Shown here: piece by piece, positions 27,429 to 36,524 of the stretch | Numbering within the stretch: position 1 is the stretch's first letter | Layout: the number at the start of each line of letters is the position of its first letter | Assembly: GCF_001012825.1 (NCBI RefSeq) | Contig: NZ_LCZJ02000037.1 | Location: 327,637-391,636, forward strand | Length of the DNA: 64,000 bases | Direction: 5' to 3' | Source of the DNA: Paenibacillus etheri | Lineage (GTDB): Bacteria; Bacillota; Bacilli; Paenibacillales; Paenibacillaceae | Program-made: the position numbers and the translations under genes | The notes under the pieces: model-generated | Database searches by the model: none | What the model saw: only the letters and a program-made list of their open reading frames with translations | Told to the model about the DNA's origin: nothing

Positions 27429-29996
27429 TTACCCCTTAGTCACATTCTCCCTCGCTGCCTGCCCCTCCTCCATTTTGTTTGATACCTTTTGATAGAGATA
27501 GGAAATCCCGAGCAAGCAAATCCCAAAGCTGGCATACGCGATGATTTTGCTTCCGGTATTCAGTAGTCCCAGATCGTATAACAGCAGCTTACCTGTTGCT
27601 AATAACGTCAATCCAAGGCCAAAGCGTCGGATGTACACATATCTTTTGCGGAAGCCGTACATGATGAACAGAACTGCTATCAACAGATAAACGAGACTAA
27701 ATATTAATCCCGCATCGCTCAATTGCAGCTGTACCCCCAGAAAAGCGGTAATGATTCCGAGTAGATATACTCCCATGAAGACAGGATAAATCTCCATACT
27801 TTTATACTCACGTTTAAGCAAGGTAATCAGCAGATCACGTCCGCTAAACCAAACGAAGATATTGAAGATGATAAGTACACTCAGCGCGATATAATCAGCA
27901 CCAGTATTACGTGAAATGTCATTCTGCAGGCTTGGCAAACCTACTGTTATCACCAAACAAATAACGTATCCGATCCCAAAAAGAAATCTCACAAAATACT
28001 TAACAATCGTGTCATACAGCACCTTCACCTTTGGCAATACATAGGCTAGAACAATAGTTAACAGAGCGGACAGCAGCAAATTATAAAAGGTTCTATGTGA
28101 GAAATCCTCCGGTACAGCCAGACGATACAATCTCCTCGATTCATACAACCCATAGATCCAGAAATTCAATAATGCCGCGTATTTAAACCACAGGGCTAAG
28201 GTGATTTCGTAAGGCTCACTGCGCTGCAGGGCATCCTTGCGGTTATGCTGAACAGCATACAACAGCGCAACAATCAGCATACCTGCTGTGATGAAGACAT
28301 ATTTTAGCGGAAAATAAGCGTCAGCAGAATTCAACCATTCATTGGCTATATCTAGCTGCATCGGTACATTTAAACCGAAGAACACCACAAGGCACAGCGT
28401 CAAAATACCCCAGCCCGCCCTTTCCATCCCCTTAAACCGATTCAGATTACCAAACAAGGTAAGCACGACGCCTTCAATCAACCAGCCAATGGACCACCAT
28501 GCCGCTCCGAATTGGAAGGGAATCATCAGAATGCCGAAGGTCAGTGAAGTAGCATAGAACAGCAGCATGCTTTCTTTTTCCTGTGGCATCAGCTTCTCAA
28601 TTCCTCGTCCAAGCCCCAGATACAGCAGACAGAAGACCAGCGCGAGCGCACCATTGTAATCCTTCAGCCCTGCATCCAGGAATAGAAGATACAAGGTGAG
28701 GCAGCTAATAAACGTGTTACATCCTAATAGAGAGAAATCCCACCAAGACAGCTTGGAGCGATACTTGAACGGGTACCATAATGTAATGCCCAAATACATG
28801 GCAAAAGTCAGCACCGCATAAATCATATTAACTCCGTTGCTATCTGATAACGCTATTAATATCAGCATGGAGGGTGTATTAAATAAGTAGCTGATATAAT
28901 TGACAACATTCCAACGTTTGCGGAAAGAGATCAATAGAATGAATAAATTCAGTAGAAACAAGTACCCCATCGCCACATAAACCGCGTTACCCGATAGACC
29001 GAATGCCCCCAGATAAGAGTATAATGGCAAATACCCTCCGATTAAGCCCAAAGCACAAATACTTCGTGATTCATACCTTAGAGATAGGAGTACTGCAGTC
29101 AAAGTGACGAGTACAGATAAGGACAGCCCTACATAAATACTGATAATATCCAGTAAAAAATAGCTATAGAAAATAGAGCCGTACAGCACTGAAATTCCGC
29201 CGCCAAGCAGCCCTAAAGCGAACGTCCCTTTTCCTTTGCGATATAGCCACTCCCCGCCCCCTAACATCAGTAATCCCAGTAGAAAAAAGGCGCCTCCCTT
29301 CATATAACCTGTGAACCAGTTGGAATAGGAATACCTGAATGCCGCCCCCACGGCCAAGATTAGCAGCAAGATTCCAAGCTTGTTAATCCAGCCTAGTCCA
29401 ATCTTCATTTCGATCTGATTTTGTTTTCTTCGACGCTCCAATACTTCTTCGCTGATCTCCTCCGAGGCAAAATCATGTAATCCGTTATTCATTCTGGCGT
29501 TCAAAACAATTTCGGATTCCCTCAGTCTTTGTCGCTGCGCTAGTACACGCTCATTTAACTCGGCCGACAACGCTCCAAGTTGACTGGATAACTCCACTTT
29601 ATCCTCACCGAGCTGCCTCGCGGCTGTTTGGTACAGCTGCTGAATATGACGCTTCGTCTCCATCTCAAAAGCCGTCAGCCGGTCCGTATGGGCAAGGCTT
29701 TTAGAGGCAAAATAAGTCTGCAGCTTCTGTCTCGACAGGCTAAGAATGCCAAGCTTCTCATTTAAGATCTGTTCCGTTAGCGTAACTTTTAGCTCAGTAT
29801 TCTCTTCTTGAAGCTTCCCTACCTGAGTCTTCAACTCAACTAAAGCAAGCTTATGTTTCTCATATCGCTTCTTCAAGTGTTCATTCTCGTTGACCAGATC
29901 GTGACTTTCATATTCCGAAATCAGAGCTTCATATTCCTTAATAAGCCCGTCCTGCTGGACCTTCATGAATCTAAGTCGATCTTTGAATGACTCCAT
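27429..29996 (-). CDS. DUF2339 large multi-pass membrane protein
   Basis: An 855-residue protein. Residues 1-190 are a charged coiled coil with heptad-like Leu/Glu/Lys runs, then come about 25 predicted membrane helices (210-835), many with Gly/Trp-rich turns such as LGWINKLGILLLILAVGAAFRYSYSNWFTGY (split motif, first part WINKLGILLL). This is the DUF2339 architecture; function is unknown in the family. It may be an envelope transporter or scaffold. GGAGGCGCT precedes the ATG. No functional partner is apparent except the HAD gene that follows. Confidence 0.82.
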   Translation of the reverse strand: MESFKDRLRFMKVQQDGLIKEYEALISEYESHDLVNENEHLKKRYEKHKLALVELKTQVGKLQEENTELKVTLTEQILNEKLGILSLSRQKLQTYFASKSLAHTDRLTAFEMETKRHIQQLYQTAARQLGEDKVELSSQLGALSAELNERVLAQRQRLRESEIVLNARMNNGLHDFASEEISEEVLERRRKQNQIEMKIGLGWINKLGILLLILAVGAAFRYSYSNWFTGYMKGGAFFLLGLLMLGGGEWLYRKGKGTFALGLLGGGISVLYGSIFYSYFLLDIISIYVGLSLSVLVTLTAVLLSLRYESRSICALGLIGGYLPLYSYLGAFGLSGNAVYVAMGYLFLLNLFILLISFRKRWNVVNYISYLFNTPSMLILIALSDSNGVNMIYAVLTFAMYLGITLWYPFKYRSKLSWWDFSLLGCNTFISCLTLYLLFLDAGLKDYNGALALVFCLLYLGLGRGIEKLMPQEKESMLLFYATSLTFGILMIPFQFGAAWWSIGWLIEGVVLTLFGNLNRFKGMERAGWGILTLCLVVFFGLNVPMQLDIANEWLNSADAYFPLKYVFITAGMLIVALLYAVQHNRKDALQRSEPYEITLALWFKYAALLNFWIYGLYESRRLYRLAVPEDFSHRTFYNLLLSALLTIVLAYVLPKVKVLYDTIVKYFVRFLFGIGYVICLVITVGLPSLQNDISRNTGADYIALSVLIIFNIFVWFSGRDLLITLLKREYKSMEIYPVFMGVYLLGIITAFLGVQLQLSDAGLIFSLVYLLIAVLFIMYGFRKRYVYIRRFGLGLTLLATGKLLLYDLGLLNTGSKIIAYASFGICLLGISYLYQKVSNKMEEGQAARENVTKG

Positions 29997-30156
29997 AGCG
30001 CCTCCTAATGTGAGCGATTGTTAATATTTACATTTTACTACAAACGGAGGGGTCTCTTACTCTTTTTTATGCAAAAAAAACTGCAACATATTGGAGGGAT
30101 GTCCCGTCTAGATAATAACAACGCTAACAAATGAACTTAAAAAGGAGCTCACAACT

Positions 30157-31197
30157 ATGAACAACATTTTAAAAACAAGTACAGTTCTTTTAACTTTGTC
30201 CCTAGCACTTTCAACAGGAGCAGCCTATGCCGCACCAACAACAACTTCGGCAAAAAATGATGCTGCTCAAACCTCTGTTAATGCTAATCAAAAGACGTTT
30301 GCGATTGAAATCAACGGTTCCGCTCTGAAAGAAACAGGCTTCCAAACTACAAATGGAAAAGAGCCTATGGTGCCACTTCGTACGGTTACTGAAGCACTTG
30401 GCTTCGAATTAACTTGGAATGGACAAACTAAATCCGTTGATCTTATCAATGGTGCTGTGTTCACTACAGTGAAAGCCGGAGAAGATCGGTATAGCATTAA
30501 TAAAATGAACACTACGCTTGGAACTGCACCACAATTGGTTGACTCCATTTTGTATGTTCCAGCTTCCTTTGTAAGTGAAATCATCCACCACAACATGACA
30601 GTGAAGGGAGATTCCATCGTGATCACTGATGCTAATCAGCAAGAGCACATGACTAAGACTGGCGTGATTACAGCTGTCAATAATGAGGGGAAATACCAAT
30701 CCGTTCAGATCCAGGGTGTAGGCACAGATGGCATCGTACTGAATGTAGGTGAAGATACTACTATCGAAATGGCAGACGGTACTAAGCTTGCTCTGAAGGA
30801 TCTTCAGATCGGTATGACCGTAAAAGCTGAGCATTCCATGATCATGACTATGAGTCTGCCGCCGCAAACCCCAACATACAAGATCACTGTTCTAGATGAG
30901 CAGAAGCAAAATGATCTTCTGGGCACTGCAGGCACCATTGAGGAAGTTCAAAAAGATGACGAAGGAAACATAAGCATCACCGTTAAAGGCAGCGGCCTGA
31001 GTGAACAGTCACAACAAGAAGTAGTGCTTCGCATTAGTAAAGATACTGTGCTAATGAACAGTGACGGCAAAACTGTAAACAGCAGCGAGCTTGTAAAAGG
31101 TGCAAAAGTTATAGGATTCTATGGCCCTATGCTGACTAAGAGCCTGCCGCCAATCGGCACAGCTGCTAAAGTCGTAGTAGATTCCGTTCAACAATAA
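30157..31197 (+). CDS. secreted protein with copper amine oxidase N-terminal (stalk) domain
   Basis: A 346-residue exported protein with signal peptide (1-25, ending GAAYAAPTT). A stalk-like beta domain lies at 45-160 with the signature PMVPLRTVTEALGFELTWNG and ILYVPASFVSEI. The remaining 180 residues form two similar beta-rich modules, each starting TGVITAVNNEGK- or TAGTIEEVQKDDEG-like, resembling OB/DUF5666-type repeats. The stalk domain is common in Paenibacillus envelope proteins and carries no catalytic residues. Role unknown, probably cell-surface. AAAAAGGAGCTC precedes the ATG. Confidence 0.82.
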   Translation: MNNILKTSTVLLTLSLALSTGAAYAAPTTTSAKNDAAQTSVNANQKTFAIEINGSALKETGFQTTNGKEPMVPLRTVTEALGFELTWNGQTKSVDLINGAVFTTVKAGEDRYSINKMNTTLGTAPQLVDSILYVPASFVSEIIHHNMTVKGDSIVITDANQQEHMTKTGVITAVNNEGKYQSVQIQGVGTDGIVLNVGEDTTIEMADGTKLALKDLQIGMTVKAEHSMIMTMSLPPQTPTYKITVLDEQKQNDLLGTAGTIEEVQKDDEGNISITVKGSGLSEQSQQEVVLRISKDTVLMNSDGKTVNSSELVKGAKVIGFYGPMLTKSLPPIGTAAKVVVDSVQQ

Positions 31198-31205
31198 GAG
31201 CATAT

Positions 31206-31246
31206 AAAAAAGTCCAGTTCTCGGTACGGGAACTGGACTTTTGTTT
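31206..31246 (+). terminator. intrinsic terminator of the stalk-domain gene
   Basis: AAGTCCAGTTC pairs with GAACTGGACTT and is followed by TTGTTT. Confidence 0.82.
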
Positions 31247-31254
31247 GATTATTT

Positions 31255-31968
31255 TTAACAAATACAGGTCTTCTTCTTCACACCAAGCTTTCCAGCCTGC
31301 TCCACCTTGGCAATATAATCTTCAGCCAGCGGTACTTTACATGCCGTTTGTCCCATATGTACTTGGACCTTTCCAATGCTTGCAGCAATCTTCGTTGCCT
31401 CATTATACAGTTCAGTTACGCTGCTGCCAGCAATAATCACAAACATATTCATCGTGTAACGAACTCGATTCCGTTCCTGATGAATGGTAGATTGTATATG
31501 CTGTAGTAGCTCTCTGATCTCAGCGATGTCTAGCAGATCATCCGGCGTAACTGAAATGTAATTTCCATAAGTACTCCAGCCACAAGTCGCCACCATTTCA
31601 TCCGAGGAACCAATCCACTGTCTCGCAAGCTCCAATGCGAATAGACTTTCTGCTGCGACAGACGCTACCGTATATTCCGCTAATCCAGAGCAGTAAGCTG
31701 CCACTACCCAGCTTTGAAGTTCTTCCTTCGTAAGACTCTTAGGGTCAACCGTAAGTCCTGCCAAATACATCGCATCATAATTACCTGTCTGATACAAGGC
31801 ACGAGCTAAACTCTGGTCTTTCTTGATATTCTTAACTAGCCCCTTCATGTCCCCTATCCTTACTCCGAATAAAGGCTCCCTAGCACCATGTCGTACGAAG
31901 GTACGCTTCGTCTGCTCTGTACCCATCTCCTCAAGCTTACTCATCACTTCATTTAAGGTCAGATTCAT
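31255..31968 (-). CDS. DNA alkylation repair protein (AlkD-like HEAT repeats)
   Basis: A 237-residue all-helical protein. The N-terminus has GVRIGDMKGLVKNI, and helices through residue 190 match the DNA_alkylation_repair/ALR superfamily (AlkC/AlkD), which removes bulky or charged alkyl bases without base flipping. The end KTCIC is unusual for AlkD and closer to the YhaZ-type group often found without demonstrated activity. AAGGAGTGTCCTA precedes ATG 31968. No adaptive-response genes are nearby. Confidence 0.75.
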   Translation of the reverse strand: MNLTLNEVMSKLEEMGTEQTKRTFVRHGAREPLFGVRIGDMKGLVKNIKKDQSLARALYQTGNYDAMYLAGLTVDPKSLTKEELQSWVVAAYCSGLAEYTVASVAAESLFALELARQWIGSSDEMVATCGWSTYGNYISVTPDDLLDIAEIRELLQHIQSTIHQERNRVRYTMNMFVIIAGSSVTELYNEATKIAASIGKVQVHMGQTACKVPLAEDYIAKVEQAGKLGVKKKTCIC

Positions 31969-32023
31969 TAGGACACTCCTTTATATTAAATGCTTTAAGA
32001 GCAAGCTCTGTCTTCTGGATGCT

Positions 32024-32336
32024 CTATCCCTTCATCGCTTCTCTTAAGATGGGTTCACGACCCAGCGTCACTCTATTCTTACCCGAATTCTTGGAACGAT
32101 ATAACGCTTCATCCGCTTCCCGATATAAATCTTCGAAAGTCACCTCTCTGCGCTCTGTAAAGGAAATTCCGATGCTTGCGGTAAGCTGAATGCTATTGTG
32201 TTGGTTCAAAATTATTTTGGTACACCTGAAGTATTTTATTCGAGAAATCAACTAATGCCTGATCTCCTGCTAGATGACCATAGGTATCATTGATTAACTT
32301 AAAATCATCAATATCCTTGAATCCACGGCATGCCAT
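32024..32336 (-). pseudogene. diguanylate cyclase (GGDEF domain) remnant
   Basis: Two frames together give a broken GGDEF domain. From ATG 32336 one reads [21 protein letters not shown], the metal-binding opening of the domain. Then, in another frame after about 32205, comes TASIGISF and DLYREADEALYRSKNSGKNRV, its close. The central piece with the GGDEF signature and I-site is missing, and the parts are out of frame. The sensor part that normally precedes the domain is also absent. The gene is therefore dead and probably a product of internal deletion. Confidence 0.85.
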
Positions 32337-32422
32337 ATTTCTCCTATTTTTCAAGTTTCTCCTATCATTATAGCCTAATCATTTCTACAAATAATCAACA
32401 AATAACAGTACATCTGTACATC

Positions 32423-32944
32423 TTACGATTTGAACTTCACTCGATGGGAGAACATATACTTTCTGGCTAAGTCTTTAAACACTGTTTTATCTTGTTCCGA
32501 CTGAAAGTACCGCTTAGGGATAATCAGCGCTCTATTAGAAGACACAAAAAACACAAACAAGCTCATCGTTTCACCAATTTTATGTATCTCTTCCCATTCC
32601 ACTTGCCCGGAACCTGCCTCGGATACGTACTTTATGCCCTCATCTGATATGGAATAGCTCTGAGGCTGCTGAGCTAAGTTGTCTGTGGCGAAGGCTTTTT
32701 TAGATTTTTTGGTCAAACTTGATTTGGTCATATACCATAAAACAGCGGCAAGGATCAAAGCAGTCCCAGCAAGGATTGAGATGCTTTTAGTACTATAATC
32801 CTTAGTAATTAACAGTAAAATCACAAAATAAGCAACCACACTGAAAGAGTTAAGTATGATTCGGCTATTCAAGCTGAACCATAGGTTAAACTCCTGAACG
32901 TCCTCACTCTTAAGGACCGTATCTACTTTTATTTCATTCTCCAT
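32423..32944 (-). CDS. YcxB-like membrane protein
   Basis: A 173-residue protein. Two adjacent hydrophobic helices (about residues 28-70) are followed by a soluble C-terminal domain with YSISDEGIKYVSEAGSGQVEWEEI and FVFFVSSNRALIIPKRYF. This is the YcxB-like domain arrangement of Bacillales. No biochemical role is known. The start at 32944 (MENEIKV) has GGGGAG nine bases upstream; seven further codons are open. Single gene. Confidence 0.8.
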   Translation of the reverse strand: MENEIKVDTVLKSEDVQEFNLWFSLNSRIILNSFSVVAYFVILLLITKDYSTKSISILAGTALILAAVLWYMTKSSLTKKSKKAFATDNLAQQPQSYSISDEGIKYVSEAGSGQVEWEEIHKIGETMSLFVFFVSSNRALIIPKRYFQSEQDKTVFKDLARKYMFSHRVKFKS

Positions 32945-33010
32945 AACTGATCGCTCCCCTGACACTATCGAAATTTATCAATTCTATTTCATTTTAACAT
33001 GCCTGAACAC

Positions 33011-33061
33011 AAAAAAGGGACATCCCTGAAGCGATTGCTTCTAAATGGGTTGTCCCTTTTT
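33011..33061 (-). terminator. intrinsic terminator of the L31 gene
   Basis: On the minus strand AAAAAGGGACA pairs with TGTCCCTTTTTT, ending in a T-run. Confidence 0.8.
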
Positions 33062-33076
33062 AAACCGTATGAATGC

Positions 33077-33325
33077 TTATTTCTTTTGTGCAAGACGTTG
33101 TTTGAACTTGTCAACACGGCCGCCTTGTTCTGTATCTCTTTGTTTACCAGTGTAAAATGGGTGGGATGCGGAACTTGCGTCCACGCGGATAACAGGATAA
33201 GTGTTACCATCTTCCCATTCCATTGTTTCATTGGATGATTTTGTAGATGCACTCAAGAATTTGAAGCCTACGCTTGCATCCATGAAAATAACCTTGTTGT
33301 ACTTTGGATGTATGCCTTCTCTCAT
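33077..33325 (-). CDS. rpmE2: 50S ribosomal protein L31 type B (zinc-independent)
   Basis: An 82-residue ribosomal protein starting [14 protein letters not shown], with [10 protein letters not shown] near the C-terminus. It has no CxxC motifs, so it is the zinc-free type that replaces zinc-binding L31 when zinc is scarce (ytiA/rpmE2). AAGGAGGACGATCAGA precedes ATG 33325; eight extra open codons have no counterpart. A perfect Zur-type palindrome lies about 100 bp upstream, the expected regulation. Confidence 0.95.
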   Translation of the reverse strand: MREGIHPKYNKVIFMDASVGFKFLSASTKSSNETMEWEDGNTYPVIRVDASSASHPFYTGKQRDTEQGGRVDKFKQRLAQKK

Positions 33326-33424
33326 TCTGATCGTCCTCCTTCTGAACAAATTAGTGGAGCCTTTATGGTAAATTAACCAAATGATCTGTAGGTTTATAAA
33401 TAGTATAACCTAATAAACGTAGGA

Positions 33425-33447
33425 AAATTCGTAAATCTTACGATTTA
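33425..33447. promoter_or_regulatory. Zur box upstream of rpmE2
   Basis: AAATTCGTAAATCTTACGATTTA contains the 6-3-6 palindrome TCGTAA-ATC-TTACGA (33429-33443), matching the Bacillus Zur operator core. Zn-loaded Zur would repress the zinc-free L31 gene here. Confidence 0.8.
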
Positions 33448-33531
33448 GACCACCACTCCATCATACGTGAAATCGACATGTAAAGTCAACTACTATCCGA
33501 TATTCCTTATATTGCCTTACATTCGACCTGC

Positions 33532-34398
33532 CTATACATCGTACTCCAGCTGTTTTTTGGCCTGAACAATAAAATCTAATGGGTTCTCAATAGTGCTAGA
33601 TTGATATTCTACAGCACCGATTTTGAGGCCGAGGCTGACTTTATACTTTTTGATAAATTCAGTGTCATTAAGCTCTTGAAGCTTCAGCTTAATCCGCTCG
33701 ATTACGATTTTCGCTCCATCACTATCGGTGAACAGCAGCAAGCCCCAAGTTGCGTCATCTTTGTCCAGCAAATACAGTGCATCATTAGTACGAATGCTGG
33801 CCTGACTGAGCTGAGACACGTCGTGAATAGCCTCAGCCAGCTTATCTTCGGGAATGATACGTCTAATCTCATTCCAGTATTTCACTTTCACTACAAGCAG
33901 TGTGAGTGGAATCTGATATCGAGTCGAAATACCTGTAAACAAGGCGGCATCCTTCTGAAAAGAAATACTGTTACGCAGATCCGTGTTCTCGTCGATGATA
34001 GCCATATTGGCATTCTTTTTCTCCAAACGCTGATTTTCTGCCTGCAGCTCTCGGTTGCTTAATGTAAATATCCATAACACCACCGTTAACAATGGGGTCA
34101 TAATTAGCCAGAAGTACGTATTCAGTCCAATCGTTTCTCCGAGAGATATCGTCTGATACATCGTATAGAAGCCGTAAGCAAAGATAAACACCAGGTTCAA
34201 GACCAACCCTGCAGTCACCGTTGTAAAATACGTAACGATCGCCAGAATAAAAGCCACATTTAAAATGATAATATTCTGGATATAATCATCTGGTGCCCCT
34301 GAAATGAAGACAATGCAAATATAAAGAAGCACCAGGAACGATAAGAGAGCGATATCTGAAACTAAACTGCTGCGATTACGTCTCACGCTTATCACCAC
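33532..34398 (-). CDS. ydaK: degenerate GGDEF membrane protein, YdaK/PssE-like c-di-GMP receptor
   Basis: A 288-residue protein with four to five membrane helices (18-125), a short coiled coil (ELQAENQRLEKKNANM) and a GGDEF-fold domain (135-285). The catalytic GGDEF signature is lost: the aligned position reads LDKDDATW. The product-binding RxxD I-site is retained as RTND just before it. Such proteins (B. subtilis YdaK, Listeria PssE) bind c-di-GMP instead of making it and switch on polysaccharide synthesis. It is the last gene of the operon and overlaps the BcsB-like gene by 23 bases. The start is uncertain: GTG 34398 or a GTG four codons later. Confidence 0.85.
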   Translation of the reverse strand: MVISVRRNRSSLVSDIALLSFLVLLYICIVFISGAPDDYIQNIIILNVAFILAIVTYFTTVTAGLVLNLVFIFAYGFYTMYQTISLGETIGLNTYFWLIMTPLLTVVLWIFTLSNRELQAENQRLEKKNANMAIIDENTDLRNSISFQKDAALFTGISTRYQIPLTLLVVKVKYWNEIRRIIPEDKLAEAIHDVSQLSQASIRTNDALYLLDKDDATWGLLLFTDSDGAKIVIERIKLKLQELNDTEFIKKYKVSLGLKIGAVEYQSSTIENPLDFIVQAKKQLEYDV

Positions 34399-36472
34399 GT
34401 TTCATCATGTGTTTACGAAGCAGCAGGATCAACGATAGAATCACCAATGTCAGCACTAGCACAATTACAATAATGAAGCTCAGTATGTCTGTCCGTTCCG
34501 CTATTTTTTTAACCACTGAATCCTCTGCTGCTCCAGTAATGATCTTGAAACGGTGCGCGTTGACATTACCGTCTTTATCAACGATTACCCCATCGCCAAA
34601 CACCTTCCATTTATCCCGCTCTGTAGCAATCAACTTCGACGCTAAGTAGTACTCTTCAGAGGCAACTCCCGTAACAGCAAGCAACCCCCGCCCCGCCTCA
34701 AATGGGGATTCAATCAGCTGCAATGTTCCGATTTGAGCTCCATAATGCTCTTCAATACTCATCTTCTCGTTGGAACGAATCGCTGTTCCGCTCCCGTTAT
34801 ATTGGAAATAGAGCTTATCATTATGATCACGGATAATCTTATTATTCTTATACGCACCTATCGCGATGATATTATTATTCTTCAAGTGATCAGTACTAAC
34901 GCTATCCGTGTAGAACTGAATGTTCCCTGTATTACCGCTTGCGTATTTACCCAGCAAATTAAACACATTAGATAAACTCAAATATGCATAATCATCCATT
35001 TCTTCTGGCAGAACAACCGCAACTTGATTGTAAATCCCGTCACGTATGAACGGATACGGATAGTTATTAAACAAGAGCTCCGTACGATCCTTAGTATTAA
35101 GACGCATTACCGAATCCTTGCTGATATAAGCCCACGGCGTTTGATCCTTATCCAGGGTACATCCGGCACCCCTCAGCTCCAAATCAAACGCTACAGTTAC
35201 CGTGAAATTACCGGATATATTCAAGCTTTGAGGAACTGGAAGATCCAGCTTATCGCCATTCGCCAACTCTTTGGTTAGCTTCTTGCTGCCAATGGGTGTG
35301 TTGTTGATACTAACGGTGACTAATGAACGGTCGAAATCTAAATTCTGTGCATAACGGAAATCCAATCTGACTCTGCCTGAATCTGCAATCGAGCGGTTAG
35401 AGGGCAGTGAAACAAAGTATGTCTGCTCCTGATGACGTGCCCCAGTGAGTTTATCACCCGTTTCTGTAAACGTAATATTGGAGCTAATCGAAAGGGGGGG
35501 TGCAGACACCTCAGTAGCATCATCTATCACCTTTAAATCACTGCTGGTTTGCCCCATTAACTCTGCATTCGCTAAAAAACGGCCTGCTTTAATCAGCAAG
35601 TTCGCATCTTTTGAGGTTACGACAAGTAGGGGCTGAGTATCCTTATTCACTAGCTGCAGCAATGCATGTGTACTTAAATCTTCAGAGGTGCTTAGTTGAG
35701 CCTTTAGCCCACTTGGTACTCTATCATACATAGCTACCAGTACAACGGCAGCTTTATTCTTTACCGTCTCTGGTCGATAGGGAAGCATTGGAATCGTTCT
35801 ATCATCCAATGAATTCCCCTTCACAAGCCCGGAGAGCGCATAAGTAGCCGACTCCATTTCTGGCGCAGTACTTTTATCCGGCACGGTCAGAATACTATGA
35901 TTCTTCGTTAAGGTATCAATGCCAGAGAAGCGATCGCTAAAGTCACTAATCCCTCCAGTCAAGGGCTTTGGCGTGTACATTACGTTAATGCTGGATGTAT
36001 TAAATAAACGAAGCCAATGATCATAATCATAATCGACAGTACAAGACAGCTCATCTGTATTGCTCGACTGTAAATAGCCCTGAATGCCAAGCGTATTGGT
36101 TCCCTTTTTCAAAAGCTCCTTGGGTGCTTGAAGGACCAGCTGTTGTTCACCATTGTCCTTTAGAGAAGGTCTAAACGTATAGAATGGGCTACCATTTAAC
36201 GTTAAGGTAACGCTAGAAATCTGCTCCTCGGTAATTTGTGAAATTTGAAAGTGCAGCTTAATTCTGAGCTCATCTACATTCCAATAATCCATGACCTCAA
36301 AATACTGTTGCTTAGCACTCGAACCCTTTAACGCAGTATCAGTCCCTGTGAAAGAGGTTGTGTAGGTTAATCTAGTATCCTGAAGCGGAGCCTCGGCGGC
36401 TGCAACATTCAATTGAATTAGAAAAAGAGAGAGGCAGGTTAACAGTATAACCATTTGTTTTTTCATCATCAT
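34376..36472 (-). CDS. ydaN: BcsB-like exopolysaccharide synthase subunit (YdaN-like)
   Basis: A 698-residue protein with signal peptide (1-26, ending NVAAAEA), a long extracytoplasmic beta-rich part with two jelly-roll/flavodoxin-like pairs, and one C-terminal membrane helix (665-688) followed by KHMMKRGDKRE. This is the BcsB family plan: the protein guides the nascent polysaccharide on the outside and contacts the synthase through its last helix. AGGAGAAACAG lies before the ATG. The GT2 synthase gene precedes it by about 50 bp. In Bacillus YdaN and Listeria PssD occupy the same place. Confidence 0.87.
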   Translation of the reverse strand: MMMKKQMVILLTCLSLFLIQLNVAAAEAPLQDTRLTYTTSFTGTDTALKGSSAKQQYFEVMDYWNVDELRIKLHFQISQITEEQISSVTLTLNGSPFYTFRPSLKDNGEQQLVLQAPKELLKKGTNTLGIQGYLQSSNTDELSCTVDYDYDHWLRLFNTSSINVMYTPKPLTGGISDFSDRFSGIDTLTKNHSILTVPDKSTAPEMESATYALSGLVKGNSLDDRTIPMLPYRPETVKNKAAVVLVAMYDRVPSGLKAQLSTSEDLSTHALLQLVNKDTQPLLVVTSKDANLLIKAGRFLANAELMGQTSSDLKVIDDATEVSAPPLSISSNITFTETGDKLTGARHQEQTYFVSLPSNRSIADSGRVRLDFRYAQNLDFDRSLVTVSINNTPIGSKKLTKELANGDKLDLPVPQSLNISGNFTVTVAFDLELRGAGCTLDKDQTPWAYISKDSVMRLNTKDRTELLFNNYPYPFIRDGIYNQVAVVLPEEMDDYAYLSLSNVFNLLGKYASGNTGNIQFYTDSVSTDHLKNNNIIAIGAYKNNKIIRDHNDKLYFQYNGSGTAIRSNEKMSIEEHYGAQIGTLQLIESPFEAGRGLLAVTGVASEEYYLASKLIATERDKWKVFGDGVIVDKDGNVNAHRFKIITGAAEDSVVKKIAERTDILSFIIVIVLVLTLVILSLILLLRKHMMKRGDKRET

Positions 36473-36524
36473 GTTCTGTTTCTCCTGTGATCACATATTT
36501 CTCATATTACTTCTTTGTTCGTTA

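Noticed and set aside
30288-30867. Minus-strand frames opposite the stalk-domain gene
   Set aside because: Antisense shadows; the plus strand has a signal peptide, ribosome site and terminator.
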